Part shown: piece after piece, positions 10,329 to 15,881 of the stretch
Layout of the letters: every line of letters starts with the position of its first letter
How positions within the stretch are numbered: the stretch's first letter is position 1
DNA from: an uncultured Thiotrichales bacterium
Lineage (GTDB): Bacteria > Pseudomonadota > Gammaproteobacteria > CAIRSR01
Assembly (NCBI GenBank): GCA_903824965.1
Contig: CAIJYR010000085.1
Location: forward strand, 1-38,705
DNA length: 38,705 nt
Direction: 5' to 3'
The notes under the pieces: model-generated
Told to the model about the DNA's origin: nothing
What the model saw: only the letters and a program-made list of their open reading frames with translations
Databases searched by the model: none
Made by a program: the position numbers and the translations under genes

Positions 10329-12182
10329 CTAGTTCTTTTCTTTTCCACCCGCTTGGTCAGCAAGAATCCAATCCCGCAAAATCTCAGAGACCATTTTGGG
10401 TTCCTCTTTGATCAGGAATCGAACATGATCCAGCGATGATTCGTAATCATGTTGCGGTGCATCCAGCCAAGGCGTGGCCTTATGGGAGAGGTTAAGCTGA
10501 TCCTCAGGCGGCTCTGATTCTTCTTCGGAGGCACCCTCTCCAGCGGGCATGAGTTCCCTGAGTTCTTCCTCCTCGGGAGGGGGAGGAGGGGGGGGGGCGT
10601 GTTTCTCTTCTCCCACTTCTGCCACCATGCGGCGCATGACAGGCCGTAAGATCCCCAGTATCAGCAACAACACAAACAGCGCGGCCAGTCCTTGTCGCAA
10701 CATATCAACCGCCCAAGGCTCACGCCACCAAGGCGTTTCAATCGATCCTTCTCTTCCGAAATCGGGTTTAAAAGACAGATTGACCACACTGACCGAATCA
10801 CCCCTCTGCGTATCATACCCTACTGCCTCGCGTACCAGTGCACGAATGCGTTCCATTTCTTCGGGAGAACGTGCGATTCGTTGGGGGGGATTGAGGTCAG
10901 TGCGAACGGCGTCATCCATAATCACGGCAACACTGATCCGGCGTATCTGTCCCACCTGGCTGTGACTATGACTGATGGTGTGATCCACCTCGTAGTTGCG
11001 GGTAGCGTGGCGTTTGGTCGTGAGGGGGGTCGTATTTTTCTGAGACTGTGCAGTGACACCCTGACCCGCTTCGGGCGGGGCGGCACCATTGTTGAGGGTC
11101 TGGGGCACAGTACCCGCTGCCGGTGGCTGGTTGGACAATGCACCTGGAATTCCCGACTCTGTCGGCCCTGTGGTTTGTTCCTCGGCGGTTTGTTCACTGC
11201 GCAGTGCGGGTTGATCCGGGTTGTAGATCTCTTTTGTTTGCTCGGTATCACTAAAATCCATATCAAGTGAGACCTGAGCACGAACTCCGTTGGGGCCTGC
11301 AAGCGGGGTTAGAATCTCTTCGATGCGCTTGGTGTAGGACTCTTCTACCCGTCGCACATGGTCAAATTGGGCATTGGTGAGATCGAGGGCTTGGGTTTTG
11401 CTGTCTTGCTTGGTGAGCAAATCGCCACTCTGATCGACTACGCTCACACGTGTTGGATCCAATTCGGGAATGCTGGAAGCTACCAAATGGACGATGGCAT
11501 CCACTTGGCCACGATCCAAATAACGCCCAGAATGGAGTTGTACCACCACGGCCGCGCTCGGTTTCTCGCGATCGCGTAAAAACACAGAGGGTCGCGGCAT
11601 GGCAAGATGGACACGTGCGCTCTGAATCGCAGACATCGTCAGAATCGAGTGCGCCAATTCACCCTCTAGGGCACGTTGGTAGCGTGCGCCCTCCATGAAT
11701 TGGCTCGTACCGAACGGAGACTGGTTGTCTAGCAGTTCAAATCCACCGATCGGCGCTGTCTTAGGCAGACCCATGCCCGCGAGCTTAATCCGGGTACTAT
11801 GAATCTCCGTACCGGGTACCGTGAGTGCGCCGGTTTCTGGGTCAATGCGGTAGCCAATATGTGCTTTTTGAAGCGCCTCCACAATCTGCGCGGTGTCTGC
11901 CTCTGCCAACCCATTGTAGAGGGTTTGGTAGGGAGTGGGGTTTGGGCGCGACCAGAGCATGGCAGAAACCACGAGCGCAACCGTGGCTGCCAAACCCACC
12001 ATCAGAGCCACTTGCTGCGATCCTGTCAGGGTTTTAAACCGTTCTAAGAACCGAGTCACCGGTGCAGGCAGCTGATTGACAAGGTTCGCAAGTCCACCCA
12101 CACGAGGCGGATCATTTGCAACCAGGGCAGAATGCCCGTTACCGTTGGGAGTCGATTGGTCGGTGAGTTCGGCGGCAGCCAT
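10329..12182 (-). CDS. fliF: Flagellar MS-ring protein FliF
   Basis: Forms the inner-membrane MS ring on which the flagellum is built. The 617 residues include a first TM (about 58-80), the periplasmic ring-building motifs (LYNGLAEADTAQIVEALQ, GFELLD, RVHLAMPRPSVFLRDREKPSAAVVV), a Gln/Thr/Pro-rich insertion (about 315-385), a second TM (about 492-515) and a cytoplasmic tail. The tail begins with eight prolines and an acidic stretch and ends in the FliG-binding segment at 587-606. The proline codons contain ten identical bases at 10588-10597. The protein is longer than Salmonella FliF (560), mostly in the linker and tail. The 102 bases separating it from the next gene contain no evident terminator. 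Confidence 0.96.
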   Translation of the reverse strand: MAAAELTDQSTPNGNGHSALVANDPPRVGGLANLVNQLPAPVTRFLERFKTLTGSQQVALMVGLAATVALVVSAMLWSRPNPTPYQTLYNGLAEADTAQIVEALQKAHIGYRIDPETGALTVPGTEIHSTRIKLAGMGLPKTAPIGGFELLDNQSPFGTSQFMEGARYQRALEGELAHSILTMSAIQSARVHLAMPRPSVFLRDREKPSAAVVVQLHSGRYLDRGQVDAIVHLVASSIPELDPTRVSVVDQSGDLLTKQDSKTQALDLTNAQFDHVRRVEESYTKRIEEILTPLAGPNGVRAQVSLDMDFSDTEQTKEIYNPDQPALRSEQTAEEQTTGPTESGIPGALSNQPPAAGTVPQTLNNGAAPPEAGQGVTAQSQKNTTPLTTKRHATRNYEVDHTISHSHSQVGQIRRISVAVIMDDAVRTDLNPPQRIARSPEEMERIRALVREAVGYDTQRGDSVSVVNLSFKPDFGREGSIETPWWREPWAVDMLRQGLAALFVLLLILGILRPVMRRMVAEVGEEKHAPPPPPPPEEEELRELMPAGEGASEEESEPPEDQLNLSHKATPWLDAPQHDYESSLDHVRFLIKEEPKMVSEILRDWILADQAGGKEKN

Positions 12183-12206
12183 GGCGTAGACTCAGTGGAT
12201 TGATCG

Positions 12207-12533
12207 TTATACCTGCATGCTCATGATGTCTTGGTAGGCAGTCACGAACTTATTGCGTACTTGGGTCAAAGCCTGGAAAGAAATGTTGGCCTTTTGGGTC
12301 GCTATCATGACATCCGGCAGATCGATGCCTGGTGCTCCCCGCTCAAACGAATTGGACAAGTCACCCGCATGTGTTTGTAACTCGCTGACGGAGTCAATGG
12401 ATTGACGTAGCAGACTCGCAAAATCCTGTGGCACACCCTCCGTAGTGGGGACGGGTACTCGACTCTGGCCTTGTGCAAGGGCTGCAGCAGCACGCATCTG
12501 AACCAACAAACCATTGACATCGCTGGCGTTCAC
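12207..12533 (-). CDS. fliE: Flagellar hook-basal body protein FliE
   Basis: Small rod-junction protein that connects the MS ring to the rod. The 108-residue length is typical (Salmonella 104). The C-terminal half carries the family signature: LPDVMIATQKANISFQALTQVRNKFVTAYQDIMSMQV. The start is a GTG at 12533 with a GGGGAG ribosome site about 10 bases upstream. It is the first gene of the operon. A sigma-54-type promoter lies about 70 bases upstream, in keeping with the class of flagellar genes under sigma-54 control in polar-flagellated proteobacteria. fliF follows after 24 bases. Confidence 0.93.
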   Translation of the reverse strand: MNASDVNGLLVQMRAAAALAQGQSRVPVPTTEGVPQDFASLLRQSIDSVSELQTHAGDLSNSFERGAPGIDLPDVMIATQKANISFQALTQVRNKFVTAYQDIMSMQV

Positions 12534-12600
12534 GGGTGTCTACTCCCCTGGGGTTGCCTTCACGATTCGTTGACACGAATCACGCTCTGTTGGTTCAGGA

Positions 12601-12616
12601 TGCAAGATCAGCGCCA
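12601..12616 (-). promoter_or_regulatory. Sigma-54-type promoter of the fliE operon
   Basis: On the minus strand this reads TGGCGC-N5-TTGCA, one base from the sigma-54 consensus TGGCAC-N5-TTGCA, with the invariant GG (-24) and GC (-12) separated by exactly ten bases. Transcription would begin near 12590, giving a leader of roughly 55-60 bases before the fliE GTG. It implies control by RpoN and an enhancer-binding activator such as FlrC/FleR; those genes are not in the window. Confidence 0.7.
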
Positions 12617-12746
12617 TGAGCAAGGCGCAGCCATCAGAAACCTCCATGGGTGATTGCAAAAGGACATAGGACTGAGAGTCCAGCGTTGAGTCGCTGCCAA
12701 GGATAGAAGGATAGCTAGGGGGTACTAATAAGGGAGGTTGGTGGAA

Positions 12747-12835
12747 CGGAGATTCTCTACTCTATGGATTGACAATACTATGGATTTACAATATTGCTAC
12801 ACACGAGAACGGCGGAGGATATCTCCGCCATAACA
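12747..12835. repeat. Tandem duplication, 3'-flank repeat, copy 1
   Basis: First copy of an element repeated at 13033-13105. It contains a hairpin with 7-bp arms (GGCGGAG and CTCCGCC, 12811-12829) and a conserved stretch on its lower-coordinate side. Copy 1 also has an internal 16-bp tandem repeat (12762-12777 and 12778-12793, one mismatch). In minus-strand reading it lies about 38 bases after the stop of the first leader-peptide gene, so it could be a transcript end or processing signal. There is no strong T-run. Confidence 0.7.
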
Positions 12836-12866
12836 AAACACGCTATCTAGGAATATCACTAATGGC

Positions 12867-12962
12867 TTAGTGTGGACTGGGGCCATGCGATGGAGGGGGG
12901 GATGTGGGAGCTCCAGACAGATGACCACTTAGGCCCGCTTTTATGCCTGTTTGGACTTTCAT
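12867..12962 (-). CDS. Putative leader-peptide gene, copy 1 (31 residues)
   Basis: Not a recognised gene. On the minus strand an AGGAG lies 7 bases before an ATG that opens a 31-codon frame. It begins MKVQTGIKAG and then has a 21-residue tail rich in Pro, Ser, Gly and His, ending in TAA. The first ten codons and at least 65 bases of upstream sequence are nearly identical to copy 2, while the tail is unrelated to it. Shared leader plus variable core with conserved flanks is the layout of precursor peptides, which is my inference. The Met-Lys-Val-x-Thr-x-x-Lys-Ala-Gly start reminds me of short hypothetical peptides in other bacteria, from memory only. Alternatives: a non-coding RNA duplicate, or chance frames. 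Confidence 0.5.
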   Translation of the reverse strand: MKVQTGIKAGLSGHLSGAPTSPPPSHGPSPH

Positions 12963-13028
12963 GATGATGCTCCTGTTGGTTGGAACGCTTAGAACAAGCA
13001 AGCAGATGGTACCTTGCGCCACGCCAGT
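12934..13028. repeat. 95-bp direct repeat, copy 1 (5' flank plus leader codons)
   Basis: Nearly identical to 13191-13284: I count one substitution and one single-base deletion. In minus-strand reading it holds about 65 bases of 5' flank, the AGGAG ribosome site, the ATG and the first ten codons of the leader peptide. Similarity ends just after the leader, where the two frames diverge. Confidence 0.93.
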
Positions 13029-13032
13029 GTAT

Positions 13033-13105
13033 CGGGGATTTTCTACTCTACGGATTTACAAGAACACTACACCCAGGAACAGCGGAGGATATCTCCGCCA
13101 TCACA
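13033..13105. repeat. Tandem duplication, 3'-flank repeat, copy 2
   Basis: Second copy of the 12747-12835 element, without the extra 16-bp unit. The same hairpin lies at 13082-13099 (GCGGAG/CTCCGC arms). In minus-strand reading it sits about 31 bases after the stop of the second leader-peptide gene. Adjacent repeats show that the whole unit of about 250-280 bp (3' flank, core and 5' flank) was duplicated in tandem. Confidence 0.7.
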
Positions 13106-13129
13106 GAAACCACTTCTTCTACGCAGACC

Positions 13130-13219
13130 TCAATGACGGGGCGCAGTTGACGGGTTGACTGTTCTGCTGCCTTGGGTAGAGCCTGGTTCTCCCGCTTTTA
13201 TGCCTGTTTGGACTTTCAT
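13130..13219 (-). CDS. Putative leader-peptide gene, copy 2 (29 residues)
   Basis: Paralogue of the frame at 12867-12962. The same AGGAG-N7-ATG leads into the identical ten residues MKVQTGIKAG, followed by a 19-residue tail rich in Ser, Thr, Pro and Arg, ending in TGA. The tail shows no clear similarity to copy 1, although codons before it and the 5' and 3' flanks are conserved. It is the upstream member if both are transcribed on the minus strand. No modification enzyme or transporter is adjacent; the nearest protease is the subtilisin-like gene at 15882. Short frames like this can arise by chance, so the main support is the paired conservation pattern and the ribosome site. Confidence 0.5.
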   Translation of the reverse strand: MKVQTGIKAGEPGSTQGSRTVNPSTAPRH

Positions 13220-13284
13220 GATGATGCTCCTGTTGGTTGGAACGCTTGGAACAAGCAAGCAGATGGTACCTGCGCCACGCCAGT
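13191..13284. repeat. 94-bp direct repeat, copy 2 (5' flank plus leader codons)
   Basis: Partner of 12934-13028, offset by 257 bases. The single-base deletion (CCTTGCG to CCTGCG) lies in the 5' flank of the minus-strand peptide. It would shift a plus-strand frame, which argues that the minus strand is the coding one. Confidence 0.93.
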
Positions 13285-13308
13285 TTTTCAAGAACTTGCT
13301 GTTTGTAT

Positions 13309-13333
13309 TTTTTCTAATTGGTAGTTAGAAAAA
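13309..13333. promoter_or_regulatory. AT-rich inverted repeat upstream of leader-peptide copy 2
   Basis: Perfect 9-bp arms (TTTTTCTAA and TTAGAAAAA) around a 7-base centre, between the uracil-DNA glycosylase stop and the leader-peptide 2 start. It may be an operator for the peptide genes or a terminator-like hairpin for the glycosylase transcript. The AT-only arms give a weak hairpin, so protein binding seems somewhat more likely. The rest of 13334-13424 shows nothing I recognise. Confidence 0.4.
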
Positions 13334-13424
13334 CACATTGCAGGTTCTCTAGACAGCGTAAAGCGTCACAGCCTACAGCGCCCGTCGTGGTAGACGCATG
13401 GTAGACATACGGGTGCACACACCG

Positions 13425-14159
13425 TCAACCACCCGGCAGCGCAATCCCCAATTCCGCCAGGCGCACCTCCATCAGCTGCGACCAGCCCCGATTGGCTGCA
13501 GGATTCGCCGGACTTGGGTGCGGAATCATGCTCACCGTCACCGAAGTGCCTTGCAAAGCAACCGCCGCACGATCCGCCGCAAAGCGCCCCACCCCCACCA
13601 TGCGTTGTACACCCAGTATTTCAGCCATGGCCACCAAAGCACGATCACAGTGCCGAAACAAAGCCTCTCGCTCTGCGATGGGCAACTTGTCTGGTGTGCG
13701 GTTCCGTCCCGATGCTTCCATAAAGACCAGCGGACAATAATTGGCCACGAAAAAACGCTCAAAAAACCGATCCGCCGTCCCACAACGCGCACGCGCCCAC
13801 CCCCACAACCGCTGTCCACTGACCTCGTGGCGGCGACACGCAAAACCCTGCACAGGTCGCTTGGGATGCTCACAGGTAGGGTGTCCTACGGGCGCCTCTA
13901 TGCCCAACCAATCGCGCACCAAATCGACTTCCCCGAAAGGCACCCCCGTTTGGGCCATCCCAAAGGGGCCAGGGTTCATGCCCAACAACACCACCTCCTT
14001 GTGCCCTGCCCCATAGCGCGTCAGGTATTCGGCGTGGGGTGCCCAGGCATAACGCAAGGGGTTGTATACATGCGCTACAGGTGCCGCAAACGTCATGGCA
14101 TCCAAGGCCAGCGCCAATTCCTCGGCAATGTCGAACAGTGCAGCAACCGTGTTGTCCAT
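13425..14159 (-). CDS. SMUG1-type (family 3) uracil-DNA glycosylase
   Basis: Base-excision repair enzyme that removes uracil, and in this family some oxidised pyrimidines, from DNA. The 244 residues contain the SMUG1 water-activating motif GMNPGPFGMAQTGVPFGE (about 59-76) and the intercalation-loop region HPSPANPAANRGW (about 213-225), both almost identical to animal SMUG1. SMUG1 has a restricted bacterial distribution, so the gene may have been acquired by transfer. The ATG at 14159 follows the hydrolase stop by 11 bases, so the pair is probably co-transcribed. No ribosome site is obvious. Confidence 0.92.
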   Translation of the reverse strand: MDNTVAALFDIAEELALALDAMTFAAPVAHVYNPLRYAWAPHAEYLTRYGAGHKEVVLLGMNPGPFGMAQTGVPFGEVDLVRDWLGIEAPVGHPTCEHPKRPVQGFACRRHEVSGQRLWGWARARCGTADRFFERFFVANYCPLVFMEASGRNRTPDKLPIAEREALFRHCDRALVAMAEILGVQRMVGVGRFAADRAAVALQGTSVTVSMIPHPSPANPAANRGWSQLMEVRLAELGIALPGG

Positions 14160-14170
14160 AGGAGGCTGAG

Positions 14171-14803
14171 TTACGCGGACTGCATGACAGGATTGTGTAG
14201 CACTTGCTCGGCCATCGTGGAAACCGCAGTTGGCCCGTAAAAATGCCCAGGGTGGATCACCGTCTCGCCAGGCACTTCCGTTCGCAACCGATGCAAGGTA
14301 CGGCGCATCTCACGGGTATCCCCACCCGGCAGGTCACAACGACCACACCCCACAACAAACAACGTATCCCCCGTCAAAAGATGTCCCTCGACTTGGTAAC
14401 ACACAGAACCCGGTGTGTGCCCTGGAGTATGCATTACCCCAATGGCCGTTTTGCCCAACCGAATCACATCCCCCCCCTCACAAACCACCGGCAAGGTCGT
14501 CGGCATCGGTACCTTCGGATACCTATGCCAAAAACCCAACTCACGCTTCTCCAAATGAAATCGTGCCCCTGTAGCCGCCAACAACCCCTCCAAACCACCC
14601 ACATGATCAAAATGGCTATGGGTAAGCAAAATGTCCGTGATGGTCGCTCCCAACTGCTTGGCCCACGCGAGGATTGTCTCAGGCTCCCAGCCAGGATCAA
14701 TGACCGCCGCGTGCCCTGTGTCATGATCGTGGATAAGATGTACAAAGTTCTCCATAGGCCCTATTTCACGGGTGTGGAGAGAAAAAACAGTGTGCTCAGA
14801 CAT
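14171..14803 (-). CDS. Metallo-beta-lactamase-fold hydrolase (glyoxalase II-like)
   Basis: Cytosolic zinc hydrolase of 210 residues. The metal-binding motif THSHFDHVGG (about 61-70), the HTPGHTPGS segment (about 126-134), GDTLFVVGCGRCDLPGGD and a late IHPGH histidine are all present, so the binuclear site looks complete. Length and the GRCDLPGGD loop fit the short YcbL-like glyoxalase II group, which hydrolyses glutathione thioesters; the substrate cannot be told from sequence. A run of eight identical bases lies at 14470-14477. Follows the parvulin gene by 16 bases and precedes the uracil glycosylase. Confidence 0.88.
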   Translation of the reverse strand: MSEHTVFSLHTREIGPMENFVHLIHDHDTGHAAVIDPGWEPETILAWAKQLGATITDILLTHSHFDHVGGLEGLLAATGARFHLEKRELGFWHRYPKVPMPTTLPVVCEGGDVIRLGKTAIGVMHTPGHTPGSVCYQVEGHLLTGDTLFVVGCGRCDLPGGDTREMRRTLHRLRTEVPGETVIHPGHFYGPTAVSTMAEQVLHNPVMQSA

Positions 14804-14819
14804 GATCAGCTACCCTTGA

Positions 14820-15605
14820 TCAGGGAATGACGACCGGAATCTTTTCTTGCAATTCTTTCACATAATGGTTAATAAGTTCTTGCTGCATGGCCGCACGAAA
14901 ACGATCCTTGATTTTATCAAACTCCGGTGGCTGCGCTGGGCGTTTCTCCATGACTTCCACAAGGTTCCAACCATTAGGCGTTTCGATGGGATCCGACAAC
15001 TGTCCCACATGGAGACCTGATAATAACTCAACCTCTTGAGGTATCATTGGAGCTATCCAGCCCAGATCACCGCCTTTTTTTGCAGTCTCGGTATCTAACG
15101 ATTGAGTGGCCAGTTCTGTAAATGGCTTGCCATCCTTTAGTTGAGACGCAACCTGATCAGCATCTTCTTTTGTTTTCAAAAGAATATGACGGGTCTTGTA
15201 TTCTTCTTTCGGGTATTTCTTTGTCCACTCATCATATTGTGCACGCACCATCGAGTCTCTGAGTGGATTGGCTTCTAAATATCGGTTGACTTCTGCTGTA
15301 AATAATATCTGACGGGTGTTGGCAGCAATCGCTTCCTTCACTTGTGGATTAGTTTCTAATTTTTTCTGTTTCGCAGCCTGGATGATCAGTTCACGAACAA
15401 TAAGCTGTTCCGTGATCTGACGGCGGGTCTGCTCATTGTCGGTCGCATTTGGATTGTTCTTGAGAACCTGATCCACATCTTTCTTAGAGATGATTTCTTT
15501 GCCAACTTTTGCTGCATAATCCGCAGCGAAGGCGGATGTCCCAAAACCCACTCCAAAACCAACGAGTAGCGCAGAACCAATGAGGATCTTACGACGAAAG
15601 GACAT
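14820..15605 (-). CDS. Periplasmic parvulin-type peptidyl-prolyl isomerase
   Basis: Exported foldase of the PpiC/PrsA/SurA kind. The ATG at 15605 gives 261 residues starting MSFRRKILIGSALLVGFGVG, a clear signal peptide cleaved near AFA-AD; a GGAGA ribosome site lies upstream. An in-frame TTG at 15656 would put 17 residues before the signal peptide and is rejected. A helical N-terminal chaperone region (about 30-125) includes QTRRQITEQLIVRELIIQAAKQ. The rotamase domain (about 135-225) has KTRHILLKTKEDAD, GGDLGWI and PNGWNLVEV. It probably assists folding of outer-membrane or secreted proteins. Confidence 0.93.
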   Translation of the reverse strand: MSFRRKILIGSALLVGFGVGFGTSAFAADYAAKVGKEIISKKDVDQVLKNNPNATDNEQTRRQITEQLIVRELIIQAAKQKKLETNPQVKEAIAANTRQILFTAEVNRYLEANPLRDSMVRAQYDEWTKKYPKEEYKTRHILLKTKEDADQVASQLKDGKPFTELATQSLDTETAKKGGDLGWIAPMIPQEVELLSGLHVGQLSDPIETPNGWNLVEVMEKRPAQPPEFDKIKDRFRAAMQQELINHYVKELQEKIPVVIP

Positions 15606-15633
15606 GATATTCTCCAGGGACGGTGATGGTGCC

Positions 15634-15672
15634 AAACAGTCAAACCAAACAGTCAAACCAAACGGTCAAACC
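15634..15672. repeat. Three tandem 13-bp repeats
   Basis: Units AAACAGTCAAACC at 15634-15646 and 15647-15659, and AAACGGTCAAACC at 15660-15672. On the minus strand each unit contains TTTGACTG or TTTGACCG, so a sequence like a -35 element recurs three times upstream of the parvulin gene. It could be a regulator-binding array or a simple slippage product. Confidence 0.85.
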
Positions 15673-15695
15673 GAACAGGCCAGCACAAAAGGCGA

Positions 15696-15728
15696 CCGCT
15701 GCTGACCCGCTGCTGATCGGCTGCTGAC
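15696..15728. repeat. Three tandem 11-bp repeats
   Basis: Units CCGCTGCTGAC (15696-15706), CCGCTGCTGAT (15707-15717) and CGGCTGCTGAC (15718-15728). An 11-bp period is about one helical turn, so the units face the same side of the DNA. They lie just upstream of a TATAAT at 15744, where an activator would be expected to bind. Confidence 0.85.
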
Positions 15729-15743
15729 CGACGGTACTACGCA

Positions 15744-15749
15744 TATAAT
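15744..15749 (+). promoter_or_regulatory. Putative -10 element of the protease gene
   Basis: A perfect TATAAT. No good -35 is visible (CTGCTG at 17-base spacing, or CTGACC at 14), which fits an activator-dependent promoter using the adjacent 11-bp repeats. The surrounding GCATATAATGC is nearly palindromic, so it could also serve the minus strand. It would give a leader of about 130 bases before the protease ATG. Confidence 0.35.
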
Positions 15750-15881
15750 GCGCTTGCTGTACGAAACGCGCCACACCCCAGAAGGGTTTCCCGCACGAGA
15801 GCAGACGGTGTACACGAGCGCCAAACCTCGCCATACTATCCTGTCGTCCCTGTCTGGCTGGTACTGCCTGTTTAAAAAGCG

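Noticed and set aside
12943-13158. Plus-strand frames beginning MPVWTFMMMLLL in both 95-bp repeats
   Set aside because: They have no ribosome site, and the single-base deletion between copies shifts this frame. The minus-strand frame has AGGAG at good spacing and is kept in both copies.
12541-13424. CRISPR array
   Set aside because: There are only two copies of a long (about 95 bp) direct repeat, arranged as a tandem duplication, with no short repeats and regular spacers.
13398-14240. 280-residue plus-strand frame opposite the uracil-DNA glycosylase
   Set aside because: Composition is His/Arg/Pro-rich and it mirrors a gene with clear SMUG1 motifs.
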